Shown here piece after piece: positions 7,878 through 17,974 of a stretch of 64,000 bases of DNA. A program made the translations under genes and the position numbers. Location: contig JAFVAY010000012.1 in the NCBI GenBank assembly GCA_017480325.1, positions 87,816 to 151,815 of the forward strand. The letters are read 5' to 3'. Source of the stretch: Clostridiales bacterium (lineage in GTDB: Bacteria > Bacillota > Clostridia > Saccharofermentanales > Saccharofermentanaceae). Position 1 is the first letter of the stretch. Every line of letters begins with the position of its first letter. The notes beneath the pieces are model-generated. The model made no database searches and was not told the origin of the DNA. It saw nothing but the letters and a program-made list of their open reading frames with translations.

Positions 7878-8471
7878 ATGCCAAAGCGAGTTTTCAAAGA
7901 GGACGAGAAAGAGCAGCTGAAGCTTACGATGCTTGAGGCGGGCTTTCCCCTTCTTAAGGAATACGGGATGACCCACACCACGATATCCAAGATTACTGAA
8001 GCTGCCGGCATCGCCAAAGGAACATTCTACCACTTCTGGAAGAACAAGGAAGAATACATGGCGGATCTTATCCTTTACCACAGGCAGAAAATGATTCCCG
8101 TACTGATAAGTGAAGATGTCTTATCCGGTAAAAGAAAACTCGGTGAAGAGGATGCGCGTAAGTATCTTCACGCAGTTGTTGACGAGGAGATAAGCATCTA
8201 TCCTCACCTGACACTCGAGGACGAGGCGAAGCTTCTTAAGAATACGGATACTTTCGAGCCGGATATCGAGAAAGAAAGTGCTATAACCGGAGGACTTCTT
8301 TCTCACCTTAACAACGTGCGTAAGGACGTGAATCTGCCGCTTGTCGCCAACATGTCCAAGATTCTTGTCCTGACATCTGAGTCGCGGGCTGAACTTCACG
8401 AAGCTGTCTATAAAGAAACCATCGATACGCTGGTTGAAACGATATTAAATCTTATTTTCGAGAGAGGGTAA
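7878..8471 (+). CDS. TetR-family transcriptional regulator
   Basis: 197 residues with the TetR helix-turn-helix ISKITEAAGIAKGTFYHFWKNKEEYM (about residues 37-62) and a helical C-terminal domain. Its stop is 4 bp before the start of the BAAT-type hydrolase, which is followed by an ABC ATPase and permease, so it probably controls that four-gene unit. ACAAGGAGACAATAAATG gives a good start. Confidence 0.87.
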   Translation: MPKRVFKEDEKEQLKLTMLEAGFPLLKEYGMTHTTISKITEAAGIAKGTFYHFWKNKEEYMADLILYHRQKMIPVLISEDVLSGKRKLGEEDARKYLHAVVDEEISIYPHLTLEDEAKLLKNTDTFEPDIEKESAITGGLLSHLNNVRKDVNLPLVANMSKILVLTSESRAELHEAVYKETIDTLVETILNLIFERG

Positions 8472-8475
8472 AATT

Positions 8476-9390
8476 ATGGTTAAAGAGAAGATTACCGAGG
8501 GCTTTTACGGCTGCTACTGGCCTTACGAGGGCGCGAAAGCCGCGATCATCGCGATGCTCGGAGACGACTGCGAGGATTATATGGCGAAGCGCGCCGTAAA
8601 GTGGATCCACAGAAGCTACGGCGTTAGCGTCATGACCCTGTCTCCTGCCCACAAGGATTACGGGCACCACAATATGCCGGTGGAGCGCATCGGCAACGCT
8701 ATCGAGTACATGAAGCGCAAGGGCATCAATAAGTTTGGCATAGTCGGCGCATCCACGACCGGAATGCTGTCTTTGGTGGCGGCGTCATACTATCCGGAGA
8801 TAACTCTTACAATGGCGATGTCGCCGAGCGATTTCATTATGGAGGGCTTCTACAGAGGCAAGAAGGACGGCTACACCGAGTGGCCCGGCAACAACGAATC
8901 CACTCTCTCATGGCAGGGCGAGCCTCTTCCCTATCTGCCCTATGCCTACCGTCACCCCGAGTACGGTATGAGGCTTAAAGAGGAGGCAAAAGAAGGCGGC
9001 GACATGGCAGCAGCGCGAAAAATGTTCGACGAATCCGAGCGTCTCCACCCTGTCCAGGAAGAGGAGAAAATAAAGGTAGAAAGAATCAAAGGCAAGCTTC
9101 TTCTTATCGGCGCCGAGGACGATGTTCTGTGGGATACGGCAAAGTACATAAGGCGAATGGAGAAGCGCCTTCAGGAAAAACCTCACGAATGCGAAGTTCA
9201 GTATCTGATTTATGAGCATGGCACTCATTTTGTATTTCCCGAGGGTTTTCTTAAGTCGGTGCTTCCCGTAGGAAGCGGACTTCTTATACGTCTGTTCAAA
9301 GCTGGTAAAGAATTCCCCGCCGAGTGCAGAAAAACGCGCGAAGACATTGACCTTAAGATGTCTGCTGCAATTAACGAATGGAAGTCTTGA
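8476..9390 (+). CDS. acyl-CoA thioester hydrolase/BAAT C-terminal-like hydrolase
   Basis: 304 residues, alpha/beta fold of the BAAT C-terminal type: nucleophile Ser93 in V-G-A-S-T-T-G, an LLLIGAEDDVLWDT strand carrying the acid near residue 220, and His in YEHGTHFVFPE near 255. The family hydrolyses or transfers acyl groups from CoA thioesters or related esters; the substrate here is unknown. It is co-transcribed with tetR upstream and followed after 23 bp by an ABC transporter, suggesting a detoxification or antimicrobial-peptide response cassette. A second member is at 29737-30594. Confidence 0.78.
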   Translation: MVKEKITEGFYGCYWPYEGAKAAIIAMLGDDCEDYMAKRAVKWIHRSYGVSVMTLSPAHKDYGHHNMPVERIGNAIEYMKRKGINKFGIVGASTTGMLSLVAASYYPEITLTMAMSPSDFIMEGFYRGKKDGYTEWPGNNESTLSWQGEPLPYLPYAYRHPEYGMRLKEEAKEGGDMAAARKMFDESERLHPVQEEEKIKVERIKGKLLLIGAEDDVLWDTAKYIRRMEKRLQEKPHECEVQYLIYEHGTHFVFPEGFLKSVLPVGSGLLIRLFKAGKEFPAECRKTREDIDLKMSAAINEWKS

Positions 9391-9413
9391 AGAAGTCATA
9401 AAGGAAATAAGCC

Positions 9414-10112
9414 GTGGAACACATATCGATAAGAAACATCTGTAAGCAATACGGTCAGGGAGAGTCTTCTGTCAAAGCACTGGATAACGTGAGTCTGGAG
9501 ATAACGAAGGGCGAAGTTTGCGTTATTTTAGGCCCCTCCGGGTCAGGCAAAAGCACTCTTCTTAATATGATCGGCGGACTCGACCGCGTTGACAGCGGAA
9601 CGATAACGGTTGACGGGTTGGAAATTACTTCCCTTAACAAGAAGCAACTCACCGATTACCGCCGCGAGAAGCTGGGAATGGTCTTCCAGGCATATAATCT
9701 CATACCCGAGCTGAATGTTATCGAGAATGTAAAAGTCGTCAAGGATATAGCGAAGAATCCTATTGACGAGAATGAACTTCTTTCCGTGTTGGGGCTTGAT
9801 AAACATAAGACCCACTTCCCTTCCGAGCTGTCGGGCGGACAGCAGCAGCGTTGTTCCATCGCGAGGGCACTTGTTAAGAATCCTGCCCTTCTTCTGTGCG
9901 ACGAATTGACGGGAGCTCTGGACTCCGCATCCTCGAGAGACGTTCTTTCATTTCTGGAGAAGATCAATGAGCACTATGACACGACGATTGTAATGATAAC
10001 CCACGACGAGAGGATCGCCGGAATGGCTGACAGACTGATACGAATTAAAGATGGCAAGGTGGTAGAGAACACTTTGAAGAAGAGACTTAAAGTCGGAGAG
10101 CTTGGAATATGA
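9414..10112 (+). CDS. ABC transporter ATP-binding protein, MacB/LolD type
   Basis: 232 residues starting at GTG with AAGGAAATAAGCC in front. Walker A GPSGSGKST (40-48), Q-loop FQAYN (91-95), signature LSGGQQQR (139-146), Walker B LLLCDE (159-164) with the ELTGALDS D-loop, and H-loop MITHD near 195. The nearest groups are the small ATPases that pair with large FtsX-like permeases (bacitracin/peptide resistance or lipoprotein-type systems). Its stop overlaps the permease start (ATGA). Confidence 0.92.
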   Translation: MEHISIRNICKQYGQGESSVKALDNVSLEITKGEVCVILGPSGSGKSTLLNMIGGLDRVDSGTITVDGLEITSLNKKQLTDYRREKLGMVFQAYNLIPELNVIENVKVVKDIAKNPIDENELLSVLGLDKHKTHFPSELSGGQQQRCSIARALVKNPALLLCDELTGALDSASSRDVLSFLEKINEHYDTTIVMITHDERIAGMADRLIRIKDGKVVENTLKKRLKVGELGI

Positions 10113-12373
10113 CGCTTAATCGTAAAGTTTATCGGTCGGCTCTTAAGAAGTTCTCTTTCTTCATGGTAACTTCTTTTCTCACTTTAATAGCTGTTACGAT
10201 GCTTGCAGGGGCTCTTACTACTGCAAGAACCATGGAGATAAAGACGGAGGAGATATACGGTAATCTTAACGTCGAAGACGCCCAGTTCGTACCCGATCGT
10301 GAGATATCTGAAGAGGATCTCCTGCGATATGAATCTGAGTACGATATGATCATGGAGGCGCAGTACTATACCGATATCACAAGCGGCGATAATACGATCA
10401 GGATTTTCAAAGATAACGGGGAGGTAAATCTCACCTGGATATTCGAGAAAGATGGTGGCACTAATGAATATGCCACGCGATTTACGCCTGACTACGGGAA
10501 AATCTATATCTGTCGTGACTATGCCCTGAACAACAATCTTAATATAGGGGACGAACTGATTGCAGGAGACGACCGCTTTATTATCGGCGGTTACGCGCTT
10601 CGTCCCGACTACCTTAATACGTTGAAGGATCTTACGGAATCGTTAGGCGATTATTATCACTTCACGACCGGTATAGTAAGTGCGGAATACTACGATGAGA
10701 TCATATCCTCCGACACGAGTCTTACAAACAATCTGTACTACAGCGTCATATTCAACGACAGTTCTCTAAGCAACGATTTCCGTCAGGAGCTGTATAAAGA
10801 TTACAGACCTGTAGAGTATATAAGTTCCTATTCGAATAACAGGATTGAACTTATGCGGTCAACCTCCGCCATGCTTAAAGGCGAATTCTCGTCCTATAGC
10901 AGTATATTATTTGTTCTTGTAATGATAATCATCGCATTTATGTTGTCGCGTATCATAAATAGCGAATCCCGTAATATCGGAACTCTTAAAGCCCTCGGAT
11001 ATAAAGATCGTGAGCTTATCACTCACTATGTTCTGTATGCTTTGATACCGACATTCGCGGGAGGTCTTCTGGGCGTCATTGCCACGATTCCTTTCGCGCA
11101 GGCATTCAGCACTTACTTCTTTAACGATATGGATTCCTTCCCCTATACCGTAAGTTACAATGTTGCTTTCCTGCTTGCGGCTGTTCTGATACCTCTTGTG
11201 TTTAACTGCCTTATCGCGGCTGTCGTTACCGCACGCTGTCTTCGTAAGGACGCTTATTCACTCATGAAGAATAACAAAGGCATCAGGAATACCCGCCTTT
11301 TATTCAGAACTTCTGCCTTAAGATTCAAAACTATCTACATGTTAAGAGTTCTGATCGGGAATCCCGTAAGAACCCTGGTCTTCATTATCGGAATGACTGT
11401 CGCGAGCATAATAATTCTTCTCGGCGGCATGTGTCAGGATTCTCAGCGTAATGTACTGGAGAAGGTGCTTCCCGACATGATGGGTAATGCCAGGTATGAG
11501 ACGGGACTAAAGACATTCCATACAGGAACCGTCGAGGACGGCGAAACACTTATCGATGTTATGTTCGAGGTGCCGGGAACCAATGTGGGCTTCAATCTTA
11601 TAGGCTACGACGAGGACAATATTCTTCTTAAAAGGGAATCAGTATCGGGCGCTCCTCTTACATACGGTGAATACTATATGACAAGCGGCGCCGCAAGTTA
11701 TTACGGTGTCACCGCAGGCAATGATTTTACTTTCATTCATCGCATCACAGGAGAAGAATGGACAGTTCACATAAGCGATATTATCGATAACAATGCTCTT
11801 CGCCTCATCATAACGAGCAAGGAAAACGCCGCCCGTATCGTAGGAATTTCTCCCGACGAATACAACAACATCTTAAGCGTCGAGCCGCTTAACGTCCCTT
11901 CAGATCAGATTCTGAAAGTAGCGGATTTTGATTCATATAAGGATTCCTTCTCGCAGATGCTTTCCGCCACGAAAGTCGTATATAACGTACTCCTCACTGT
12001 CGGAATCATTGTCTGCATTCTTATCGTAAATCTTCTGTCGGGAATGATTATCGATGAGAACGGACGGAATATCTCGATGCTCAAAGTCCTCGGTTATCAC
12101 GACAGAGAGATAAGAGACATTATCCTTCGTCCTAACCACATGCTTCTTCCCTGCTGTTACCTTCTGTCGATTCCGCTCACGGTCTTCATGACCAAACTAA
12201 TGATGTCCAACTCTGTAGAGAATTCCGGCGTATTTATCGATGTTGTCGTAAAACCCTCCACGCTTATACTGTACTTTCTTATCGTCGCAGGTTCGTATCT
12301 TGTCTCCCTTTACTTCGGGAACCGTAAGCTTGATAAGGTCGATATGGCAGAGAGCCTGAAGCAGGAAGATTAA
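10109..12373 (+). CDS. FtsX-family ABC transporter permease
   Basis: 754 residues. An N-terminal helix (about 12-32) is followed by a ~200-residue extracytoplasmic domain. Then come three helices forming the first FtsX unit (SRIINSESRNIGTLKALGYKDREL around 280-305), one more helix, a second outside domain, and a second FtsX unit (NLLSGMIIDENGRNISMLKVLGYHDREI, about 640-670). The duplicated K-A/V-L-G-Y signature is characteristic. With the ATPase it forms a mechanotransmitter-type ABC system for peptide or lipid-linked substrates, plausibly induced through the TetR gene at the head of the unit. Confidence 0.9.
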   Translation: MTLNRKVYRSALKKFSFFMVTSFLTLIAVTMLAGALTTARTMEIKTEEIYGNLNVEDAQFVPDREISEEDLLRYESEYDMIMEAQYYTDITSGDNTIRIFKDNGEVNLTWIFEKDGGTNEYATRFTPDYGKIYICRDYALNNNLNIGDELIAGDDRFIIGGYALRPDYLNTLKDLTESLGDYYHFTTGIVSAEYYDEIISSDTSLTNNLYYSVIFNDSSLSNDFRQELYKDYRPVEYISSYSNNRIELMRSTSAMLKGEFSSYSSILFVLVMIIIAFMLSRIINSESRNIGTLKALGYKDRELITHYVLYALIPTFAGGLLGVIATIPFAQAFSTYFFNDMDSFPYTVSYNVAFLLAAVLIPLVFNCLIAAVVTARCLRKDAYSLMKNNKGIRNTRLLFRTSALRFKTIYMLRVLIGNPVRTLVFIIGMTVASIIILLGGMCQDSQRNVLEKVLPDMMGNARYETGLKTFHTGTVEDGETLIDVMFEVPGTNVGFNLIGYDEDNILLKRESVSGAPLTYGEYYMTSGAASYYGVTAGNDFTFIHRITGEEWTVHISDIIDNNALRLIITSKENAARIVGISPDEYNNILSVEPLNVPSDQILKVADFDSYKDSFSQMLSATKVVYNVLLTVGIIVCILIVNLLSGMIIDENGRNISMLKVLGYHDREIRDIILRPNHMLLPCCYLLSIPLTVFMTKLMMSNSVENSGVFIDVVVKPSTLILYFLIVAGSYLVSLYFGNRKLDKVDMAESLKQED

Positions 12374-12398
12374 GCATCCTAATTCATCCGCCTGCACG

Positions 12399-13298
12399 CT
12401 ACACAAAAAATGCCCTTAAAATCCTAATGTATTCCTCAGTTAGGAACGACGGGTGAGTGCGCTCGGGAAGTATGTAGCCTATCTGCATGTAGTCATCGAC
12501 TTTCAGGGGCTTGGCTATTATGTTCGGACCATTGAGTTCCTCGCTTATGACGCCACTGCAGATTGTGTATCCGTCAAGTCCGATAAGAAGATTGAAGAGT
12601 GTCGCACGGTCTCTGACTATCAATTCTTTATCCGCATCAACAGTACTCAGTATCTCTTCAGAAAAGTAGAATGAGTTGTGGCGTCCCTGCTCATATGCAA
12701 GCCTCGGATACGGCTTCAGGTCATCAAGCGTCAGCCATCTCTTCTTCGCAAGCGGCGAATGATTGCTGATAAACACATGAGGCTTTACCCTAAAAAGCGG
12801 TTCGAAAAACAATTCGTTATCCCTCAACGTCTTCATGATTACAGTCTCATTAAACGCATTGAGATAGAGCACTCCAATCTCGCTCCTAAGCTTTGCAACA
12901 TCATCTATAATGTCATATGTCTGGGTTTCCCTCATGTGGAATTCATACTTGTTGCCACCATAGAGCTTGAGAAGTTCGACGAATGCCTCAACAGCAAAGG
13001 AATAGTGCTGAGAAGAAACACAGAAACGCATCTTGCCTTCTGTCTTGCCCGTGTACCTTTCTTCTATAAGATCGGACTGCTCGAGGATCTGCCTTGCATA
13101 CCCCATGAATTCCTCTCCCTCCGCAGTGATTTCCACACCTCTATTGCTGCGTTCAAAAATAGTTATGCCGTATTCGTTCTCCAGTTCTCTTATCGCTGAA
13201 GTAAGACTCGGCTGCGCGATAAAAAGCTTGGCGGCGGCTTCGGTAATATTGCCGGTATCGGCAACTGTCACGATGTATCTCAACTGTTTAAGGGTCAT
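12399..13298 (-). CDS. LysR-type regulator, MetR-like by context
   Basis: 299 residues: N-terminal winged helix (LRYIVTVADTGNITEAAAKLFIAQPSLTSAIRELE, residues 5-39), linker helix, then the periplasmic-binding-like effector domain. It is divergent from metE across 148 bp that hold a perfect LysR-type box, an arrangement known for homocysteine-responsive activators of methionine synthesis. It ends in TAG, which matters for the broken TrmH gene below because it shows TAG is an ordinary stop codon here. Confidence 0.85.
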   Translation of the reverse strand: MTLKQLRYIVTVADTGNITEAAAKLFIAQPSLTSAIRELENEYGITIFERSNRGVEITAEGEEFMGYARQILEQSDLIEERYTGKTEGKMRFCVSSQHYSFAVEAFVELLKLYGGNKYEFHMRETQTYDIIDDVAKLRSEIGVLYLNAFNETVIMKTLRDNELFFEPLFRVKPHVFISNHSPLAKKRWLTLDDLKPYPRLAYEQGRHNSFYFSEEILSTVDADKELIVRDRATLFNLLIGLDGYTICSGVISEELNGPNIIAKPLKVDDYMQIGYILPERTHPSFLTEEYIRILRAFFV

Positions 13299-13347
13299 GC
13301 CGTTCTCCTATTTTACATAGAGTATATCTATCAATATAACACGCGTC

Positions 13348-13362
13348 ATAGATTAAATCTAT
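13348..13362. promoter_or_regulatory. LysR box between regulator and metE
   Basis: ATAGATT-A-AATCTAT, a perfect 15-bp dyad containing the T-N11-A signature of LysR-type operators. It lies 85 bp upstream of the metE start and 50 bp upstream of the regulator start. The gap shows neither a SAM riboswitch nor a T-box: it is too short and lacks their conserved stems. Confidence 0.75.
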
Positions 13363-13446
13363 CGTCCAGTCCCTGTTTTTTATATTTCACCTATCAGAAC
13401 AGTGGGTTTATACTCCAAACTGCAAATACCACCAGGAGGTATGACT

Positions 13447-15699
13447 ATGAGAACATCAGTTATCGGATTTCCGAGGATCGGAAAAGACAGAGAATTAAAG
13501 TTCGCCATCGAAAAGTATTTTACAGGCAAAATCAATGAAGTCGAGCTTCTGGAGTCCGGCCGAATGCAGCGTGAGTACAACCTCAAGACTCAGAAAGCTT
13601 ACGGCATCGACCTCATTTCCTGTAATGATTTTTCTTTCTACGACAATATCCTTGACACAGCTTTCCTCTTCAATGCGATACCGCAACGATACAAAAATCT
13701 GAAACTTTCAGTCCTTGACACATACTTTGCCGCTGCCCGCGGTTATCAAGGAGTTAACGGGAATGTAAAAGCCCTCGCAATGAAAAAATGGTTCAATACC
13801 AACTATCACTACATCGTTCCCGAGATTGAGGACGATACCGTAATCAGTCTCGCCGGCACCAAACCAATTGACGAACTCAAGGAAGCAAAGACGCTCGGCA
13901 TAAATGCAAAAGTCGATATCATAGGACCTTTCACGTTCTTAAAGCTCGCCCGTTTTACGGGTTCCAAAAAAGCTTCAGATTTTGCACCGGCACTTACGGA
14001 TGCATATATCAAGCTGATTGAAAAACTGCAGTTGGAAAACGCGGACTGGATCCAGTTTGACGAGCCATACATCGTAAGAGACCTTAACGGCAGCGATATC
14101 ACGCTTTTCGAAGAGATCTACAAGAAGATTCTTTCTTCAAAAGGCAATGTTAAAATCCTTCTTCAGACATATTTCGGTGATGTCAGGGATATTTATAACA
14201 ACATAACTGCACTTGATTTTGACGCGATTGGAATCGACTTTGTCGAAGGCAGAAAAAGCCTTGATCTCGTTAAGACAAACGGTTTCCCTAAGTCTAAAAC
14301 CCTTATCGCAGGAGTGGTAAACGGGAAAAACATATGGAGAAACAATTATGCTAAGACACAAGGAATCTTAAACGAGCTTAATGGCATTGTTTCAGCAGAA
14401 AAACTCGTCATCGGAACGTCCTGCTCCCTTTTGCATGTCCCTTATACACTTGAGAATGAAAGTAAGCTTCCTGATTCTTACAGAGTGCACTTCGCATTTG
14501 CCGAGGAAAAGCTTTCGGAACTGATTGAGATTGCGACAGGGAAGGAAGACGCTTTCATTAAGAATGCCAAGCTCTTTGAGAGCAGGCCGGATGTGTTGGA
14601 TAAAGAAGTTAAAGAACGTGTAAGTTCCATCAAGGAAGAAGATTACACAAGACTTCCAAGATTCGAAGAAAGAGAGAGAATTCAAAAGGAACGGCTTAGG
14701 CTCCCGCTCTTCCCTACCACCACTATCGGTTCGTTCCCTCAGACTGATGACGTAAGAAAAAACAGAAAAGATTTCAAGAACGGCACTATTACAGAAGAGC
14801 AGTATATTGAATTCAACAAGAACAAAATTCGTGAATGCATTAAGCTTCAGGAAGACATAGGTCTTGACGTCATAGTTCATGGTGAATTCGAGAGAAACGA
14901 TATGGTCGAATATTTCGGTGAACACCTTGCAGGTTACGTATTCACGGAGAAAGCATGGGTGCTTTCTTATGGCACGCGATGCGTTAAACCGCCGATAATC
15001 TGGGGTGACGTATCACGTAAAGAACCTATTACGGTAAAGTGGTCAGTCTTCGCCCAAAGCTGCACAGATAAGCCGGTAAAGGGAATGCTGACAGGTCCTG
15101 TTACGATACTCAACTGGTCTTTCCCGAGAGAAGATATCACTCTTCAGGAAAGCACTCTGCAGATTGCACTCGCTATCAGGGATGAAGTGCTTGATCTTGA
15201 GAAAAACGGCATCGGGCTCATTCAGATTGATGAAGCGGCACTTCGCGAGAAGCTCCCGTTAAGGAAATCAGACTGGTACTCAGAATATCTGGATTGGGCT
15301 ATTCCGGCGTTCCGTCTCGTACACAGCGGTGTGTCTTCGGAAACGCAGATTCACACTCATATGTGCTACAGCGAATTCACGGATATTATTCCCGCGATTG
15401 ATTCAATGGATGCAGATGTAATTACTTTCGAGGCGTCACGTTCTGATCTTCTTATCCTCGATGCGCTCAAGAAGAACAACTTCAAGACCGAAGTCGGTCC
15501 GGGCGTCTATGATATCCACAGCCCGCGCGTTCCTTCCGTAGAAGAGATAGTTTCCGCGCTGACAAAGATTCGTGCAAAGGTCGAAGATTCCAAACTCTGG
15601 GTCAATCCTGACTGCGGACTCAAGACAAGAGGCGTTTCAGAGACTGACGCGAGTCTGCGCAATCTCGTTGCGGCAGCCAAGATTATCCGTAACACCTGA
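13447..15699 (+). CDS. metE: cobalamin-independent methionine synthase
   Basis: 750 residues, the usual MetE length. It transfers the methyl group from 5-methyltetrahydropteroyl-triglutamate to homocysteine in the cytoplasm. The N-terminal domain starts RTSVIGFPRIGK. The C-terminal catalytic barrel shows TTTIGSFPQT, the His and Cys zinc ligands in HTHMCYSEF, and the late Cys in NPDCGLKTR. The start at 13447 is chosen because AGGAGGT lies 6 nt upstream; the ATG two codons earlier is too close to it. Probably activated by the divergent LysR protein through the 15-bp box. Confidence 0.96.
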   Translation: MRTSVIGFPRIGKDRELKFAIEKYFTGKINEVELLESGRMQREYNLKTQKAYGIDLISCNDFSFYDNILDTAFLFNAIPQRYKNLKLSVLDTYFAAARGYQGVNGNVKALAMKKWFNTNYHYIVPEIEDDTVISLAGTKPIDELKEAKTLGINAKVDIIGPFTFLKLARFTGSKKASDFAPALTDAYIKLIEKLQLENADWIQFDEPYIVRDLNGSDITLFEEIYKKILSSKGNVKILLQTYFGDVRDIYNNITALDFDAIGIDFVEGRKSLDLVKTNGFPKSKTLIAGVVNGKNIWRNNYAKTQGILNELNGIVSAEKLVIGTSCSLLHVPYTLENESKLPDSYRVHFAFAEEKLSELIEIATGKEDAFIKNAKLFESRPDVLDKEVKERVSSIKEEDYTRLPRFEERERIQKERLRLPLFPTTTIGSFPQTDDVRKNRKDFKNGTITEEQYIEFNKNKIRECIKLQEDIGLDVIVHGEFERNDMVEYFGEHLAGYVFTEKAWVLSYGTRCVKPPIIWGDVSRKEPITVKWSVFAQSCTDKPVKGMLTGPVTILNWSFPREDITLQESTLQIALAIRDEVLDLEKNGIGLIQIDEAALREKLPLRKSDWYSEYLDWAIPAFRLVHSGVSSETQIHTHMCYSEFTDIIPAIDSMDADVITFEASRSDLLILDALKKNNFKTEVGPGVYDIHSPRVPSVEEIVSALTKIRAKVEDSKLWVNPDCGLKTRGVSETDASLRNLVAAAKIIRNT

Positions 15700-15727
15700 T
15701 TGCCTTATGAAGATACTGGCATGCATC

Positions 15728-16501
15728 CTACTTAAGAATGAATTTTCTTATCTCATCTGACATGATAGTCGGATGCGCAATTACTTCACCGTGTCCCATG
15801 CCTTCGAAGGGGTGGTCTTCCATATTAGGATAAATCTTTCTTATGGCAAGTACCGCCTTCTTCATATTGGGTTCTTTCTGACCGTGCCAGACTGATACTT
15901 TCGCATCAGGTCGCACGTCAAATTCTGACATGCTGTTATATAGCGATATTCCCTCTTCCGTACAATTCCTGAGCGTCTCATAGGAGATATTCCCGGGCAT
16001 CTTCGCGAACATCCCGAGCATATTCTCATCGCTTGACCTGGTGAACAGCTTAAGCATCAGCGGAATCTTACCCTTCTTCTGCGCCTTATCCATCTTGCCC
16101 AAAAAGCGGTACTGATTCTTCGGGATAATTGAAGCTATTGGTCTTGTAAGAAAACCGAAGTCAAAATACTGTGGTCCGTTCATGATAATCGATTTTACTT
16201 TAATCTCCTGCGAGTTAAAAATAACCGCTGTTGTGGCGGAGCCGAAGGACTCACCGAAAACAAGCTCGACTTCTTCGATACCCCTTTCGCGAAGCTCCTC
16301 TGCGAGTTTATGCGCCGAAGCCTCGGCGGTTGTAAAGGTTGAGTCGAGATTCCCGTCGAATCCGTCAGTGCTGACCGCGAGTATGTGGTAGTCGTTTTGA
16401 AGCAAAGGAATGACGTCGCTAAACTGCTTCCAGCACATCATGGTTCCCGGAATCAGAACGATTTTCTTATTCCTGCTATCACCGAATTCTTCTATCTTCA
16501 T
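15728..16501 (-). CDS. alpha/beta hydrolase
   Basis: 257 residues. The PGTMMCW oxyanion segment (18-24), nucleophile Ser85 in F-G-E-S-F-G-S, and GMGHGE His motif near residue 240 place it in the same subgroup as the proteins at 28478-29233 and 49853-50629; all three begin with a short N-terminal strand then (L/I)PGT or IHGM. AAGAGGTAACGC precedes the ATG. It follows the MATE pump by 38 bp and could share its transcript. Substrate unknown. Confidence 0.78.
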   Translation of the reverse strand: MKIEEFGDSRNKKIVLIPGTMMCWKQFSDVIPLLQNDYHILAVSTDGFDGNLDSTFTTAEASAHKLAEELRERGIEEVELVFGESFGSATTAVIFNSQEIKVKSIIMNGPQYFDFGFLTRPIASIIPKNQYRFLGKMDKAQKKGKIPLMLKLFTRSSDENMLGMFAKMPGNISYETLRNCTEEGISLYNSMSEFDVRPDAKVSVWHGQKEPNMKKAVLAIRKIYPNMEDHPFEGMGHGEVIAHPTIMSDEIRKFILK

Positions 16502-16539
16502 GCGTTACCTCTTTTTCTCTTATAAGTGGCACAGGCGTA

Positions 16540-17958
16540 TTACTTATTCTTTAATATATCATCTGATTTATTATAGACTGGAATACTCTTAAGTGTATTC
16601 AGAAGAAATACTAATCCTATAACTGCAGATATCACATCTGATATCAATGCTGCCCACAGCATAGTAACGATACTATGGGACACCGAGGCAAGTATGACAG
16701 ATGCCGGCACGAATATGATCACATCTCTTAACAGCGCCAATAACGTTGATTTAAGGCTGTTTCCCATCGACTGGAGCATTATCGCCGCAGACTTAATAAA
16801 ACATGTGAGGATTATTCCGCCAAGGAAGATCCTGATGCAGAGTCTCGCATACTCCATATATTCCGGCGTGTTGTTCTTACCGAACAGTATGATAACCGCA
16901 TCAGGAAATATCTCGAAGATAAGGAACGCTATAAGTCCAACCGCCAGCACCAGCTTCGTTATAGTAAATACAGTTTCCTTCACTCTTCCGGTATTCCCCG
17001 CACCAAGATTAAACCCTATTATCGGCTGTCCTCCAAGACTGATACCTATTACGACAGAAACAACGATCCCGAACACCTTCATTACGATTCCGACCACAGC
17101 AAGAGGAGTAACTGCCCCGAAAGCGACACCGGTACTTGCGATGGTCTCGTATCCGTATTTACCGAGAAGGTTGTTGTTAACAGCAATGATTATCACTATC
17201 GACAGCTGAACTATCAGAGACGCCATACCGACTGTAACGATGCTTCTGACGGTCTTGAAGTCCGGCTTTATCGCTTCCCTATTAATCTTAAACAGCTTTG
17301 ATCTGAACAGATATACCACGCTCATGACAAAGGTCAGGATCTGTCCTATAACAGTAGCGATCGCGGCGCCTTTGACCCCCATACCACAAGCAAATATGAA
17401 CACAGGATCTAATATCAGATTTGATATTGCTCCGGCCAATGTGCATGCCATAGCATACCTGGGAGAGCCGTCAGCTCTTATGCTTCCGTTAAGCCCCTGC
17501 CCTATCATGTAGAAAGGAAGTCCTGCGCATATAATCATGTAATACTCGGTAGCATACCGATAACAGAGTTCCTCTTGGGGATCCGCACCGAAAAGCTTTA
17601 ATACCTGCCCTCTTAATGCAAAACCTGCGACACAAAGGACGACTGCCAGGCCGATAAGCATAATGAGACCGTTACCGATATTACGGTTTGCCTTTTCCCT
17701 GTTGTCCATCCCGAGAGCAATACTGAAGGCTGCCGCCGCACCGTCTCCTATAAGGAGAGCGAGTCCCAGGGCAAGCACGGTAAAAGGATAGACAATGTTA
17801 GTAGCAGCATTACCATAAGCGCCTGCCTCGCTCCATCCGATGAATATCTGATCGACGATATTATAAAGCGCCGCCACTATCATGCTGATTACGCAAGGGA
17901 TGGAAAACTTCGCGATCAGCTTCCCTATTCTTTCTTCTCCAAGATCTAATTCTTTCAC
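16540..17958 (-). CDS. MATE-family efflux transporter
   Basis: 472 residues with twelve transmembrane helices in two homologous halves, typical of Na+/H+-coupled multidrug and toxin extrusion pumps; N-terminal signature LIAKFSIPCVISMI, and GIGQGLNG-like and GGQPIIGFNLGAGN segments in each half. I place the start at GTG 17958, because ACGGAG lies 9 nt upstream and homologues begin with a short polar stretch before helix 1. The 5' leader carries a 22-codon open frame running through an intrinsic terminator, so expression is probably attenuated. Confidence 0.9.
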   Translation of the reverse strand: MKELDLGEERIGKLIAKFSIPCVISMIVAALYNIVDQIFIGWSEAGAYGNAATNIVYPFTVLALGLALLIGDGAAAAFSIALGMDNREKANRNIGNGLIMLIGLAVVLCVAGFALRGQVLKLFGADPQEELCYRYATEYYMIICAGLPFYMIGQGLNGSIRADGSPRYAMACTLAGAISNLILDPVFIFACGMGVKGAAIATVIGQILTFVMSVVYLFRSKLFKINREAIKPDFKTVRSIVTVGMASLIVQLSIVIIIAVNNNLLGKYGYETIASTGVAFGAVTPLAVVGIVMKVFGIVVSVVIGISLGGQPIIGFNLGAGNTGRVKETVFTITKLVLAVGLIAFLIFEIFPDAVIILFGKNNTPEYMEYARLCIRIFLGGIILTCFIKSAAIMLQSMGNSLKSTLLALLRDVIIFVPASVILASVSHSIVTMLWAALISDVISAVIGLVFLLNTLKSIPVYNKSDDILKNK

Positions 17959-17974
17959 TAAGATACACTCCGTT

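Noticed and set aside
13299..13446. SAM riboswitch or T-box before metE
   Set aside because: The gap is 148 bp shared by two divergent genes and lacks the conserved stems, the T-box sequence and a terminator.
16694..17209. 171-residue plus-strand frame inside the MATE gene, and similar long antisense frames (for example 43, 47.8 and 63 kb)
   Set aside because: They are mirror frames of well-supported membrane-protein genes, without ribosome binding sites or recognisable domains.
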